Under the pieces are notes generated by a model that searched no databases, was not told the origin of the DNA, and worked only from the letters and a program-made list of their open reading frames with translations. Below are positions 26,975 to 36,201 of a DNA stretch of 64,000 bases, in pieces. Position numbers and translations under genes: made by a program. Numbering within the stretch: position 1 is the first letter of the stretch; each line of letters starts with the position of its first letter. This DNA is from Rhizobium altiplani (lineage in GTDB: Bacteria; Pseudomonadota; Alphaproteobacteria; Rhizobiales; Rhizobiaceae): positions 62,001-126,000 of the forward strand of contig NZ_LNCD01000078.1 in NCBI RefSeq assembly GCF_001542405.1, written 5' to 3'.

Positions 26975-27880
26975 TCAATGGCTCATAAGTAGAGGAATAG
27001 TGGCATGGGACAGCAGGCGATAGGTGACGCGGCCGAGAAGCAGCTCGAGCAGATAACCGTGCTTGAACGCACCGATCAGAATGCAGGTGGCGTTCGTCGA
27101 CGCGCCAAAGTCGAGGATGGTGTTGCCGACCGAGCGGCCCGATGACGAGGTAACGACAATCTCGGCATCCAGCCCCAGCTGATGGCAGATTTCCCTGGCC
27201 GACTTCTCGTAGTGCCTGTTCGGTTTGTCATCGACGCAGAGCACCGTGATGCGGTTGGCGGCGGCAAGCCAGGGCCTTGCGGCGACCATTGTCCGTCGTG
27301 CGTGGTCATGCGGCTTCCAGCCAACGAGGACGTGGTCCAGCAGGTGCCCCCGATAGCCACTGGCTGGGGGGACCAGCACCAGCTTGCCTTCATGAAAGAG
27401 GACATCGTGAAAGGCATCACGAGCGTCGAGATTGCCTCTGTAGGGCGTTACGACAAGCGACGCATTCCGGCAGACAGTGCTGACGCAGCGGCGCAGATCG
27501 CCCTGGCAATCGCCGAGCATCAAGTCTTGCCGGTGAGGCGCATGCAATTTCCACTCCTCGAACAGCTGCCTGACGTGTTCGTACCGCTCGTGCGTCGAAC
27601 CTTCCTCCAGGTCGCGCATCATTTGCAGTTCGATTTCCTCGGCGGATACGAGCATCGACAGCGGATCGGCACCGATGTGCACGGCGGCAATGTTGTCCTG
27701 CACGGCATCGGCCGCGTCGTCGGCCAGATCGAGGCAGGTTTGTGCCGAGGCTGGATCGGGCAGCAGCACGACAATATCGGCATGGCTGGTGAGATCACGA
27801 ACGTTGCGTGGAGCCGCACCTGCGTGAGATGCGCTGAAGCCTTGTGACCAGTTGCGGTCGTCGGTGGTTGTCGTGATCAA
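26975..27880 (-). CDS. Universal stress protein (UspA family), two-domain
   Basis: 301-aa protein. The C-terminal half (about 170-301) is a Usp domain ending ACILIGAFKHGYLLELLLGR and ATIPLLMSH, close to the usual ATP-binding G-2x-G-9x-G(S/T) tail but with Lys-His in place of the first glycine spacing. The N-terminal half is a diverged second Usp-like domain. The start is a TTG at 27880, chosen because GGAGG lies 6-7 nt upstream and no ATG or GTG is available nearby. It is divergent from zntB. Role in stress or low-oxygen survival is family knowledge; ligand binding is uncertain. Confidence 0.85.
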   Translation of the reverse strand: MITTTTDDRNWSQGFSASHAGAAPRNVRDLTSHADIVVLLPDPASAQTCLDLADDAADAVQDNIAAVHIGADPLSMLVSAEEIELQMMRDLEEGSTHERYEHVRQLFEEWKLHAPHRQDLMLGDCQGDLRRCVSTVCRNASLVVTPYRGNLDARDAFHDVLFHEGKLVLVPPASGYRGHLLDHVLVGWKPHDHARRTMVAARPWLAAANRITVLCVDDKPNRHYEKSAREICHQLGLDAEIVVTSSSGRSVGNTILDFGASTNATCILIGAFKHGYLLELLLGRVTYRLLSHATIPLLMSH

Positions 27881-28122
27881 TCTGGCCCTCCTTCATGGAT
27901 CGGCCCGCACGGTTGCACTGGAATAATACGCTAATATGACCGGCGTTGAAATCGCCTTGGCAGAGGAAGGCGACCTATTTTAAGCACCGAAGCCGGTGGC
28001 TGCCGAATCCCGGTGCCGATTCCGCCGGTCTTGCGCCTTAATCGCGACCTGCTAGAATCTCCGGTGCCAAGCTTTTGTGTCGGCTGCATTTTTTGGTTCC
28101 CTCTAGCTATATGCGGGGCGCG

Positions 28123-29151
28123 ATGGAGACGGCAGTTACCTCTAAGCTGACCTATGGCGCGGAGCCGGGATTACGCTTCGCCTTGCTCTTGGACGGGTGT
28201 GGCGGCTGCACGCAGTTGGACATTGCCCGGGCGCAAATGTGGAAGCCGGAAGATGGGATCATCTGGCTGCACCTCGAGCGCGACCATGCGGCGGCGGCCA
28301 ATTGGGTCAACCGGGAAAGCGGTCTCGATAGCTTCGTGACCGAAGCTCTTCTCGAAGAGGAAACACGGCCTCGCGTCGAGCCAGTCAACGATGGCCTGCT
28401 GATCATCCTTCGCGGCGTCTGTGCGACTGCGCCGGACGAAGCGTCGGAAAAGCAGACCGACATCGATCTCGTGCCGCTCCATATGTGGGTCGATGCGAAC
28501 ACGGTGATTTCGCTGCGGGACAGCGGTCACTACATTACCGCCCTTCGCGACATTCGCCAGGCGCTCCAGAAAGGCAAGGGCCCGCTACGCACTGGTGACC
28601 TCCTGGCGTTGATCGGCGACAAGCTTGTGCGCGACCTGGAGCCAGTGCTCGACTCCATGGACGAGGAGGTGGATGAGCTTGACGAGATGATCTTTCACGG
28701 CGAGGCAGGCCAAGTGCGCGAACGCCTCAAGCTGCTGCGTCGGCGTTCCGTCCAGCTTCGCCGCTATCTGGCGCCGCAGCGCGATGCGTTGAACCGCATC
28801 GAGCATGATGATGCGCCATGGCTGCTGGAGCGCGACAAGCTGCGGATGCGCGAGGTGATCGACAAGCTGATGCGCTTCATCGAGTACCTCGATGCCATCC
28901 GCGACCGTACGGGTATTCTGCACGACGACCTTTCGACGGTGATCAGCGAGCGCATCGCGCGCAATTCCAACCGGCTGGCGGCGCTGGCGGCGTTGCTACT
29001 GCCTCCGAGTGTCGTGGCCGGCTTGTTCGGAATGAATGTCGGAGGCATCCCGGGGGTCAACGACACCTGGGCTTTCATCATCATTGTCGTATTCGTGACG
29101 ATCACATCCGTTGCGACGCTCTGGGTGCTTCGGCGTATCGGCTGGCTTTAG
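28123..29151 (+). CDS. zntB: ZntB-type CorA-family zinc transporter
   Basis: 342-aa inner-membrane protein of the CorA superfamily. A large cytoplasmic N-terminal domain (to about residue 280) contains long acidic/basic helices; two C-terminal membrane helices flank the pore signature GMNVGGIPG, whose VGGIP form is characteristic of ZntB rather than Mg-CorA. Moves Zn2+ (characterised ZntB proteins import it with protons or export it; direction is not visible here). The ATG at 28123 has GGGGCG upstream; an ATG at 28111 and a GTG further up are alternatives. Monocistronic, divergent from the Usp gene. Confidence 0.92.
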   Translation: METAVTSKLTYGAEPGLRFALLLDGCGGCTQLDIARAQMWKPEDGIIWLHLERDHAAAANWVNRESGLDSFVTEALLEEETRPRVEPVNDGLLIILRGVCATAPDEASEKQTDIDLVPLHMWVDANTVISLRDSGHYITALRDIRQALQKGKGPLRTGDLLALIGDKLVRDLEPVLDSMDEEVDELDEMIFHGEAGQVRERLKLLRRRSVQLRRYLAPQRDALNRIEHDDAPWLLERDKLRMREVIDKLMRFIEYLDAIRDRTGILHDDLSTVISERIARNSNRLAALAALLLPPSVVAGLFGMNVGGIPGVNDTWAFIIIVVFVTITSVATLWVLRRIGWL

Positions 29152-29203
29152 AGCACGGCATCGTCCCAGACTACGAGCCTTGAATGCGCTGTCCTCTATG
29201 CGA

Positions 29204-29830
29204 TCAATTCGCTGCGAAGCAGTAGAACAGGCCGTCGCCACCAGTCCCATTGAAGGCTTTGACGGTGCAGCCGCCGCGTGTCGGGTGCGAGGAGTTCCAC
29301 GACTTCGCTTGGGCGGAGTCATCAAGGCCTGTTCGGTCGCTGTGGCCGACGATCGCGACACCTTCAGCGCCGCCCATCGTCCAGTTGCCGCATGTCTCCG
29401 GCGCCGCAGTGCCATCGGCTTTCGAACCGGTGAGCATGTCGTGCCGGTTCGGCGTGTCGCCTCGGCCGTTGATGATTTCGCCCTTCTCATTGAGCGCGGT
29501 CTGCTTGGTCAGGTTGTTCTTGTCGCTGTGCAGAGAGGCCACGTCGTCGGCGATCTTTTCGCCTTTGGCGTTATACCAGGGCCCAGAGCCAATGCGGTCC
29601 TTTGCATTTTCGGCGTCGGTGGAAAGATAGGCTTTCCAGGTCTTACCCGTGGAGCCAGCGGCCGTGGCAAGCGTGTTGCAATAGGCGTCCGCACCGGCGA
29701 GACCACCGAGATCGCCGCCCTTGCCTGGATTTACACTGGTTACGAAGAAACTCATGGCGGTGTCCTGAGCATGGACCCCGACCGCTGAAAAGGCCAAAGC
29801 GGCCGCGATATAGGCAAACCTGCGTCTCAT
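29204..29830 (-). CDS. Exported lectin-like protein of unknown function
   Basis: 208-aa protein with a clear signal peptide (MRRRFAYIAAALAFSAVGVHAQ). The mature part begins SFFVTSVNPGKGGDLGGLAGAD and continues AYCNTLA, a pattern I associate with small secreted proteins of the collagen-XVIII/endostatin-like or DUF1554-like fold in proteobacteria; GKTWKAYLST, WYNAKGEKI and the terminal GGDGLFYCFA fit. Cysteines at AYCN, ETCGNW, GGCTVK and FYCF could form two disulfides. GGGGAG precedes the ATG. No operon partner. Confidence 0.8.
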   Translation of the reverse strand: MRRRFAYIAAALAFSAVGVHAQDTAMSFFVTSVNPGKGGDLGGLAGADAYCNTLATAAGSTGKTWKAYLSTDAENAKDRIGSGPWYNAKGEKIADDVASLHSDKNNLTKQTALNEKGEIINGRGDTPNRHDMLTGSKADGTAAPETCGNWTMGGAEGVAIVGHSDRTGLDDSAQAKSWNSSHPTRGGCTVKAFNGTGGDGLFYCFAAN

Positions 29831-30115
29831 GGCGACTCTCCCCGGTTGAAATTTCTAGCGGGGCGAAGCGTATTGCAGGTACGTCTCGGCGTAAAATCGA
29901 AATCGCGTGATGGGACCTTGGTAGGCGGTCTCAAGGGTGCGGCCCCCGCGGCCCGGCTTTGGGCCCATTTCACAGCGCACACCTTACGGTGGTTGTACAC
30001 TCCCCCGTCGAGGCTTTAGTCAAGTTGCCGTGATTTCAACCACGCGTTCTTGACAATGAGTTTTAGCGGCAAATATCTGTGCTCTCCGGCTTCCGACGCA
30101 AGGCCTCAGCTCAGC

Positions 30116-30610
30116 ATGATCGACACGCGCTTTTCGACCGCTTTACAGATTGTCATCAGCGTTGCCGTCAATGAAGAGGCCAATCTCCGCACCACGAGCC
30201 AATCACTTGCACAAGGGCTCGATACAAGTGCAAGCTTTGTCCGCAAGCTGTTGCTTCCGCTCAATGAGAACGGAATTCTTGCTACCTCCCAGGGCGGCAA
30301 GGGGGGCATTCGTTTGGCACGACCACGTGACCAGATTTTGCTCAGCCAGATCTATGCCGCCGTGACCGGTGACAAGAAGATCTGGGCGACTCGGCACGAT
30401 ATTCCGCATGAGGGACTCGTGGGTGAGAATATCGGCGACCTTTCGGAGTTTCTGTGTGATCGAGCGGAGCAGGCTGTCGTCGACATGCTTGGTTCGGTGA
30501 CCATCGAGGACAGTGTGGCGGAGCTGCGTCGGCTCGAGGCCGAGAAATCTGCCGGACATCAGCACTCGGCGGATGCTAGCCTCGTGCGCGATCGCCACCC
30601 CGCCGAATAA
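30116..30610 (+). CDS. Rrf2-family transcriptional regulator (no Fe-S cysteines)
   Basis: 164-aa Rrf2 protein: winged-helix part MIDTRFSTALQIVISVAV, LAQGLDTSASFVRKLLLPL, and the wing GGKGGIRLARP. Only one cysteine (FLCDRA) is present, so the usual Fe-S cluster triad is missing; this resembles the YwnA/NsrR-apo-like branch often found beside reductases. The ATG at 30116 starts the helix-turn-helix; 22 upstream codons are unsupported. Monocistronic. The effector is unknown. Confidence 0.85.
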   Translation: MIDTRFSTALQIVISVAVNEEANLRTTSQSLAQGLDTSASFVRKLLLPLNENGILATSQGGKGGIRLARPRDQILLSQIYAAVTGDKKIWATRHDIPHEGLVGENIGDLSEFLCDRAEQAVVDMLGSVTIEDSVAELRRLEAEKSAGHQHSADASLVRDRHPAE

Positions 30611-30703
30611 TTTCATCCTCAAACTGGAAAGGGGCGGCCGGGCAGGGAACCCGTGCCACCCCTCCTAACTGATCGGAGGTCAATCTGATCAGAAACTCTT
30701 AAA

Positions 30704-30765
30704 GCGCCGCGCCGCCTTTCCCTGTGACTTTAGCAACGGAGAGAGGCGGAAACGCGGCGCCGCTT
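30704..30765. terminator. Long stem-loop between the Rrf2 and porin genes
   Basis: GCGCCGCG (30704-30711) pairs with CGCGGCGC (30753-30760), and CCGCCTTTC-type bases just inside pair with GAGAGGCGG; on the plus strand GCTTTTT follows (30762-30767). It begins 6 nt beyond the porin stop and can serve both converging genes. Confidence 0.65.
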
Positions 30766-30771
30766 TTTCAG

Positions 30772-31812
30772 TTAGAATGCGCGCTGGAGGCGGAAGAAGC
30801 CCGTCGTGACGTCGTCAGCCTTGTCCGAGTCGAAGTAATTGACGGTTGCCTTGGCGTAGAGGTTGTCGACGATCTGATAATCAACCGTGACACCGACCTT
30901 CCAGGCGTCGTTGTTGTCGTCGAAGTCGCCCGCGACGATGCCGTAGTTGCCGTAGTACTGAGCGGCCGGCGTGATCTTCAGCTTGTCGGTCGCCTTGATG
31001 GCGTACTCAGCCGCGACAACCCATTCGGCGGTCTGATAGTAGGAGTTCGGGCCACTGGAGTAGATCGCTGCGAGGCCGAGGGTGCCCGGGCCGACGGCAA
31101 CGGTACCCATGGCGCGAACGGCACCTTCTTCGTTATCGGTGTCGTAGCCGGCCGTGATCTGGTAGCTGAAGATGCCAGCCTTGCCGCCGATACCGACTGC
31201 TACGCCGACGTTATTGGGGTTTTCACCGGCGCTGAAGTAGCCGTCTTCCAGCTCGTCAACGCTGATGCCAGCGTAGAAGTTTTCAGCTTCGTACTGATAA
31301 CGGATGGAGTTGTGCAGCGTGACCTTGCTGCCGATGTCGTCCGTTTCGCCCGAGAGACCATCGTCCCACCAGCTGTAGAACAGACCGGCGCGGAAGCCAG
31401 CGATGTCGATGTAAGCGGAGTCAAGCAAAGATGCCTGCGACTTAGAGTTGTCGGCATTCGTCTGCAGGACGATAACACCGGTGAGCGGGCCGTATTCGGT
31501 GTCGCTCTTGGCGGTGAACTGGACCTGACCACGGGTGTAGGCGTCCCAGTCAGAGTCATTCGCAACATAGGTACCGTTGCCAGTGGTTGCGCTGGCATTC
31601 GGGCCGGCGTTAACCTGGAAACGGATGTAACCGCTGATCTTCAGGCAGGTTTCGGTGCCCGGGATGTAGAAGTAGCCGCTGCCGTAAGCGTCGCAAACGC
31701 GGACGTATTCAACTGGTTCCGGCTCAGCAGCAACGATGGCGTCAGCAGCCTGGGCGCTCGTAAAGGCAGCCAGGGCCGCCGCCGAGCTCATAAGGATCAT
31801 CTTAATGTTCAT
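30772..31812 (-). CDS. Rhizobiales outer-membrane porin (Omp2b/RopA type)
   Basis: 346-aa general porin of the alphaproteobacterial porin family (PF02530 type). A signal peptide MNIKMILMSSAAALAAFTSA ends at AQA-AD; the mature N-terminus has the typical PVEYVRVCDAYGSGYFYIPG and ETCLKISGYIRF with two cysteines. Alternating aromatic beta strands follow, and the last residue is Phe (RLQRAF), needed for BAM-dependent insertion. The ATG at 31812 matches the signal peptide; a start ten codons upstream is rejected. Monocistronic with a long AT-rich leader region. Confidence 0.95.
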   Translation of the reverse strand: MNIKMILMSSAAALAAFTSAQAADAIVAAEPEPVEYVRVCDAYGSGYFYIPGTETCLKISGYIRFQVNAGPNASATTGNGTYVANDSDWDAYTRGQVQFTAKSDTEYGPLTGVIVLQTNADNSKSQASLLDSAYIDIAGFRAGLFYSWWDDGLSGETDDIGSKVTLHNSIRYQYEAENFYAGISVDELEDGYFSAGENPNNVGVAVGIGGKAGIFSYQITAGYDTDNEEGAVRAMGTVAVGPGTLGLAAIYSSGPNSYYQTAEWVVAAEYAIKATDKLKITPAAQYYGNYGIVAGDFDDNNDAWKVGVTVDYQIVDNLYAKATVNYFDSDKADDVTTGFFRLQRAF

Positions 31813-32174
31813 TCTCAGTCCAATCTTTTGTCGATTGGGCACAGGTCATCACTGCCGAAACCGGCTCTACCTACCCCAAATTGTTTCGTACAAGCCCTTG
31901 CGGGAAACGCGGTACGTCCGCAGCGCCAAATTACATTTCCCATTAAATGTATCAATAATAGATACAGTCAAAAATTGGGTTTTGCTGCAAAGCAAAATTG
32001 GGGTGTTGCGCAATCGCAACTGTCGCTTTCTGCGCAAGAAGAGGGTTGCCAATTCAACCTGTAACAGTTTGGTATTCAAAGGGTTTTTGATATGGATGCC
32101 ATCCGGATAATATTGTTGCATTGCAGCATTTGTATCGCCCTGCGGCTCATCCTTTTGTCAACGCTGGGCCTGAA
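31813..32174. promoter_or_regulatory. 362-bp AT-rich porin promoter region with several inverted repeats
   Basis: No gene is supported. Inverted repeats seen: TGTATC (31948-31953)/GATACA (31961-31966) with 7-bp spacer; TTTTGCT (31981-31987)/AGCAAAA (31992-31998); and GTTGCG (32006-32011)/CGCAAC (32016-32021). The region is clearly richer in A/T than its neighbours. Porin genes of this type are commonly under osmotic or growth-phase control; the repeats are candidates for that, or for a small RNA, without proof. Confidence 0.5.
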
Positions 32175-33272
32175 TCACGATGACGCGCGCGTCGTTTTGG
32201 CCACTTCTTTCAGCAGCGCGGCAGCGGTGGGATCGGATGGATCGAGCCTAAGAACACCATCCGTGTCGATCAGGTGTTCCAGCAGGTTTCTCACACCCTC
32301 ACTGAAATGCCGGCTCGCTTCGGCAGCCTCGTGGCTCGCAAGTGTCGTGGAGCCGATGATCCGCACGCCGAAGACGTTGATGACTTCGTCGGCTCGCGTC
32401 AGGGCGCAATTTCCGCCGTTTTCTGCGGCAAGGTCGACAATGACCGTTCCTGGACTCAGCCGCGAAAGCATGTCTTCGTCGAGGAGGAGAGGGGCAGTTT
32501 GACCGGGTATCACGGCGTTTGTGGTGATCAATTGCATCTTCGAGAGGGGATCCGAAAGCTCTCGGCGAAGCCGTGCCAGTTGTTGCTCCGGCAATGCGCG
32601 GGGGAAGGGCATCGGAGCTAGGGTCGTGCCGAGAAATCTGGCCCCGAGCCGTTCGATCTTGTCCTGCGAATCCTTGGCAAGGCCAAAGCCATGAGTCAGT
32701 GCGCCGAGGCGACGGGCGGTCGCCAATGCCTGCAGGCTTGCAGCATCGCCGCCCAAGGCAGCCATTCTCACCGGCCGCACGAAGCTGCCGTCCACCATCA
32801 ACATTGGGTGCGAAATGCCGAACTGCCTGGCGGCCTCTAGGACGGCGGCGTGGCCGGTGATTGCCGCTTGTCTCGATGAGATGTCTGCGCCCTTGACCCC
32901 CTGCACACAGGAGAGGCGGGCGATGTCGAGGTGGAGCGGTCGCGGTCCGCTGGGAAGACGGGTGGCCAGGGGTGCGTGCGAACCAAGGAAAACGAGGGTC
33001 GCGGTCGCTGGAAATACCCGCGTGGTTGCCGGCTGCCGCACGCTCACGAAAATGTCCGAGGAGGGCACCATATCAGCGAACTCGGCCGGTTCGCCGCCGG
33101 CGACGACATAGGCCTCATCAACGTGGCCCGCGCCGACACCGCAACCGCGCTCGAAACGAACCGACACACGCTTGGAAAGCCGCCGCACGTCCTCCGGCGT
33201 CAACGCAACGCGACGCTCACCGGGATGTGTTTCCCGAAGCAGCCCGGCGCGGACGCGGATAAAGTTGGACAT
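32175..33272 (-). CDS. NAD(P) transhydrogenase alpha-subunit-like protein with a diverged nucleotide loop
   Basis: 365-aa protein of the alanine dehydrogenase/PntA family. The N-terminal GLLRETHPGERRVALTP and the late SPGTVIVDLAAENGGNCALT match PntA. The central Rossmann segment, normally GxGxxGLQAIxTAxRLGA, reads ALGGDAASLQALATARRLGA, so two of the glycines that contact NAD are lost. No membrane domain and no pntB gene are present nearby. It may be a non-enzymatic relative or bind a different ligand. The ATG at 33272 was chosen at the conserved N-terminus. It is divergent from nadE. Confidence 0.85.
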   Translation of the reverse strand: MSNFIRVRAGLLRETHPGERRVALTPEDVRRLSKRVSVRFERGCGVGAGHVDEAYVVAGGEPAEFADMVPSSDIFVSVRQPATTRVFPATATLVFLGSHAPLATRLPSGPRPLHLDIARLSCVQGVKGADISSRQAAITGHAAVLEAARQFGISHPMLMVDGSFVRPVRMAALGGDAASLQALATARRLGALTHGFGLAKDSQDKIERLGARFLGTTLAPMPFPRALPEQQLARLRRELSDPLSKMQLITTNAVIPGQTAPLLLDEDMLSRLSPGTVIVDLAAENGGNCALTRADEVINVFGVRIIGSTTLASHEAAEASRHFSEGVRNLLEHLIDTDGVLRLDPSDPTAAALLKEVAKTTRASS

Positions 33273-33547
33273 TGATCGCTCTGGAAGAGGGTAAATCGAA
33301 GTGTGCGCGCGAGCGATATAGGCTGTCTCTTCCATAGTTTTATGACAGTTTGGTAATTTTATTCTGGGCAGTGATGTTGATTTTCACATTGTCACAACTG
33401 TCGATAAGTCATTCATTTTAAACGATACTATTTACCGCTTGCATGAGCGATGTCGAATAAGATTGCCGGGTGGGCGAGATCAGGTTTTGCCCGGAGGCAT
33501 TTGGATGTAATGGTCAGTCATAAGGCGCGTGACTGCTGGAGGCATTG

Positions 33548-35599
33548 GTGAATTTCTATTCGGTTTACGATCAAGGTTTTGTCCGTGTCGCGGCCTGCAC
33601 CCCGAATTGCGAGATCGGCGATCCCGATTTCAACGCGCAGGCAACGTTGGAACTGGCGCGGCAGGGACACGCCGAAGGTGTTGGCCTCATGGTGTTCCCC
33701 GAACTCGGGATTTCCAGCTACGCGATCGACGACCTTTTGGGGCAGGATGCGCTTCTCAGGGGTGTGGATGCTGCAATCGGCGATATCGTCCGGGCAAGTC
33801 GCGACCTGACGCCGGTACTTCTTGTCGGCGCGCCGCTGCAGAGTGGCGGTCGGCTCTATAACTGCGCGGTCGCCATTCACGCTGGTCGTATTCTCGGCGT
33901 CGTTCCGAAGATGCATCTCCCGAACTATCGCGAATTCTACGAGAAGCGCTGGTTCGCGTCGGGACGAGACGTACGAGGCGAGAGCATTCGTGCCGCCGGC
34001 GAGGTGGTGCCATTCGGCACGGATCTCGTCTTCGCCGCCGAGGACATGGACGATTTCATCTTCCATATCGAGATCTGCGAAGACCTCTGGGCTCCGGCGC
34101 CGCCGAGCGATTTCGGCGCGTTGGCCGGCGCATTGATTCTGGCAAATCTCTCGGCCAGCAACATAACGGTCGGAAAGGCTGAGACCCGCAAGCTTTTGTG
34201 CTCGGCACAATCGGCGCGCAGCTTGTCGGCTTATGTCTATTCGGCGGCCGGCCCCGGCGAATCGACGACGGACCTCGCCTGGGACGGCCAGGCCTGCATC
34301 TATGAGCTCGGCAGCCTGCTCGCCGAAACCGACCGCTTCCCAATTTCGTCGCAGATGTGCGTTGCGGATATCGATGTCGAGAGACTGCGGCTGGAGCGGC
34401 TGCGAACGGGCACGTTCAATGATGCGGCGACGCTCACTCTTACCGCCGGTCGCGAATTCCGGCGAGTAGGGTTCCAGTTCAAGAAGCCGAAGGGCGACAT
34501 TGGCCTCAAACGCCATGTTGCGCGCTTCCCCTTCGTGCCGGCTGACGAAAGCCGCCTCGATCTGGATTGCTACGAGACGTTCAACATCCAGGTGCAGGGA
34601 CTGATGAAGCGGCTGCGCTCGACCGGCATCAAGCGGCTTTGCATTGGCATTTCGGGCGGGCTCGATTCCACCCATGCGCTACTCGTCGCGGCGCGTGCTT
34701 TCGACCAGCTCGGCTGGCCGCGCTCGGATATTCTTTGCTTCACCATGCCGGGATTTGCGACGGGCGAGGCCACCAGGTCGAACGCCTGGGCCTTGATGCG
34801 CAGCATGGGCGTCACGGCGGAGGAGGTCGATATCAGGCCGTTGGCGCTACAGTTGCTAAAGGATCTGAAGCATCCCTTCGCAGGCGGCGAGCCGGTCTAC
34901 GATACGACCTTCGAAAACGTCCAGGCCGGCCTGCGCACGGACTTCCTGTTCCGCGTGGCAAACCAGCGAAACGCGCTGGTGCTGGGAACCGGAGACCTGT
35001 CGGAAATCGGCCTCGGCTGGTCGACCTACGGCGTTGGCGACCAGATGAGCCACTACAACGTCAATGCATCGGTGCCCAAGACCTTGATCCAGCACCTGAT
35101 CCGCTGGGTGATCCGCTCACGGGATTTCAACGAGGAAGCCAATGCGACATTGGAAAGCGTTCTTGGCACGCTGATTTCGCCGGAACTGGTGCCTGCCGAT
35201 GAAAATGGCGTCATGCAGAGCACGGAGGACAAGATCGGCCCATACGATCTGCACGACTTCGCACTCTACTACACGACGCGTTTCGGGCTTCGCCCGTCGA
35301 AAATCGCCTTCCTTGCCTACAATGCCTGGCGGGACGCCGAGGCCGGCGTCTGGCCGCCGCATTTCCCCGCTGACAAGCGCCGCAGTTTCGATCTGCCTGT
35401 CATCAAGCACTGGATGGAGGTCTTCCTCTTTCGGTTCTTCACGATCAGCCAGTTCAAGCGGTCGGCATCGCCGAACAGCCCGAAGGTGACGTCGGGTGGT
35501 TCCCTGTCTCCCCGCGGCGACTGGCGCGCGCCGTCGGACGGCAACGCCCGGATATGGCTCAAGGAATTGAAAGCGAACGTTCCGGATGTAAAGGCGTAG
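33548..35599 (+). CDS. nadE: Glutamine-dependent NAD(+) synthetase NadE
   Basis: 683-aa two-domain enzyme making NAD from deamido-NAD, ATP and glutamine. The N-terminal nitrilase-like glutaminase domain (1-about 300) shows the triad Glu in MVFPELGIS, Lys in VPKMHLPN and Cys in EICEDLW. The C-terminal synthetase domain has the PP-loop GISGGLDST and TGDLSEIGLGWST. GGAGG (33538-33542) is 5 nt before the GTG at 33548; a TTG at 33545 is too close. The short gene at 35673 follows. Many rhizobia keep a second NadE; whether this is the only copy is unknown. Confidence 0.95.
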   Translation: MNFYSVYDQGFVRVAACTPNCEIGDPDFNAQATLELARQGHAEGVGLMVFPELGISSYAIDDLLGQDALLRGVDAAIGDIVRASRDLTPVLLVGAPLQSGGRLYNCAVAIHAGRILGVVPKMHLPNYREFYEKRWFASGRDVRGESIRAAGEVVPFGTDLVFAAEDMDDFIFHIEICEDLWAPAPPSDFGALAGALILANLSASNITVGKAETRKLLCSAQSARSLSAYVYSAAGPGESTTDLAWDGQACIYELGSLLAETDRFPISSQMCVADIDVERLRLERLRTGTFNDAATLTLTAGREFRRVGFQFKKPKGDIGLKRHVARFPFVPADESRLDLDCYETFNIQVQGLMKRLRSTGIKRLCIGISGGLDSTHALLVAARAFDQLGWPRSDILCFTMPGFATGEATRSNAWALMRSMGVTAEEVDIRPLALQLLKDLKHPFAGGEPVYDTTFENVQAGLRTDFLFRVANQRNALVLGTGDLSEIGLGWSTYGVGDQMSHYNVNASVPKTLIQHLIRWVIRSRDFNEEANATLESVLGTLISPELVPADENGVMQSTEDKIGPYDLHDFALYYTTRFGLRPSKIAFLAYNAWRDAEAGVWPPHFPADKRRSFDLPVIKHWMEVFLFRFFTISQFKRSASPNSPKVTSGGSLSPRGDWRAPSDGNARIWLKELKANVPDVKA

Positions 35600-35672
35600 G
35601 CAGAGATGCCTTGCAAAAGCCATGCATCGCGCCAGATGTGGTCCAGGAGCACTCTGAGGTAGCGGTAAGAAC

Positions 35673-35882
35673 GTGACAGATGAAGCTTGTCCATCCGAGG
35701 ATCTTCCCCGTTACGAAATCCGTCAGGAGCCGCGTGGCAGGTGGACGATCGTCGATACCTTGACGTCCTTGCCGGCGGCAACGGACGGAAGGGATTTCGT
35801 CGGCCTTAGCAAGAGGGACGCGGAAGACATTGCCCGCGAACTGAACCTCGCCGCTGCCGAAGGACGGGATCCTCTGATCTGA
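35673..35882 (+). CDS. Small conserved-looking hypothetical protein
   Basis: 69-aa acidic, soluble protein from a GTG at 35673 (GAGG and GGTAAG lie upstream). The middle reads RGRWTIVDTLTSLPA and DFVGLSKRDAEDIARELN, which resembles small rhizobial proteins of unknown function with a beta-strand plus helix. One Cys at position 6. It lies 73 nt after nadE. I do not recognise a family; composition and frame match its neighbours, which supports it being real. Confidence 0.6.
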   Translation: MTDEACPSEDLPRYEIRQEPRGRWTIVDTLTSLPAATDGRDFVGLSKRDAEDIARELNLAAAEGRDPLI

Positions 35883-35931
35883 TCTCTTGGAACTTGGCGA
35901 ACGCCGCCGGCGTTTCGTTGCCAGAGGTGCA

Positions 35932-36192
35932 ATGATGACCGCCAATGACAACAGGCCGGACAATCACTCCAGCGATCGGCAAACTGCTTGCGAAGCGCAG
36001 GAAACGGCGCTGTCCCGAGAAGGGCGCAGCCTGTCCGCCTGGGCGTTGCTGGGCGCTGTCGCCTTCGTGATTGCCGCGGTCCTCTTGGCGTTCAACGTTT
36101 GGACGGGCGGCGGCACCAGCCCTGCACCGAGAGCGCCGGCAGGGGCAAGCAGCCCCAGCACCGCACCGCCGCCGACGCAGGACACGAACTGA
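35932..36192 (+). CDS. Small single-span membrane protein, hypothetical
   Basis: 86-aa protein: polar N-terminus (MMTANDNRPDNHSS), one membrane segment at about 36-53 (SAWALLGAVAFVIAAVLLAF), then a Gly/Ala/Pro/Ser-rich tail. AGAGG is 5 nt before the ATG pair at 35932/35935. It follows the 69-aa gene by 49 nt, converging on the LysR gene. Looks like a rhizobial envelope protein; no function can be given. Confidence 0.6.
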   Translation: MMTANDNRPDNHSSDRQTACEAQETALSREGRSLSAWALLGAVAFVIAAVLLAFNVWTGGGTSPAPRAPAGASSPSTAPPPTQDTN

Positions 36193-36201
36193 CCAAGGCC
36201 C

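Noticed and set aside
30724..32064. 446-codon plus-strand open frame across the porin region
   Set aside because: It is the antisense of the porin gene, Val/Asp-rich without motifs, and lacks a ribosome-binding site; the minus-strand porin has a signal peptide and terminal Phe.
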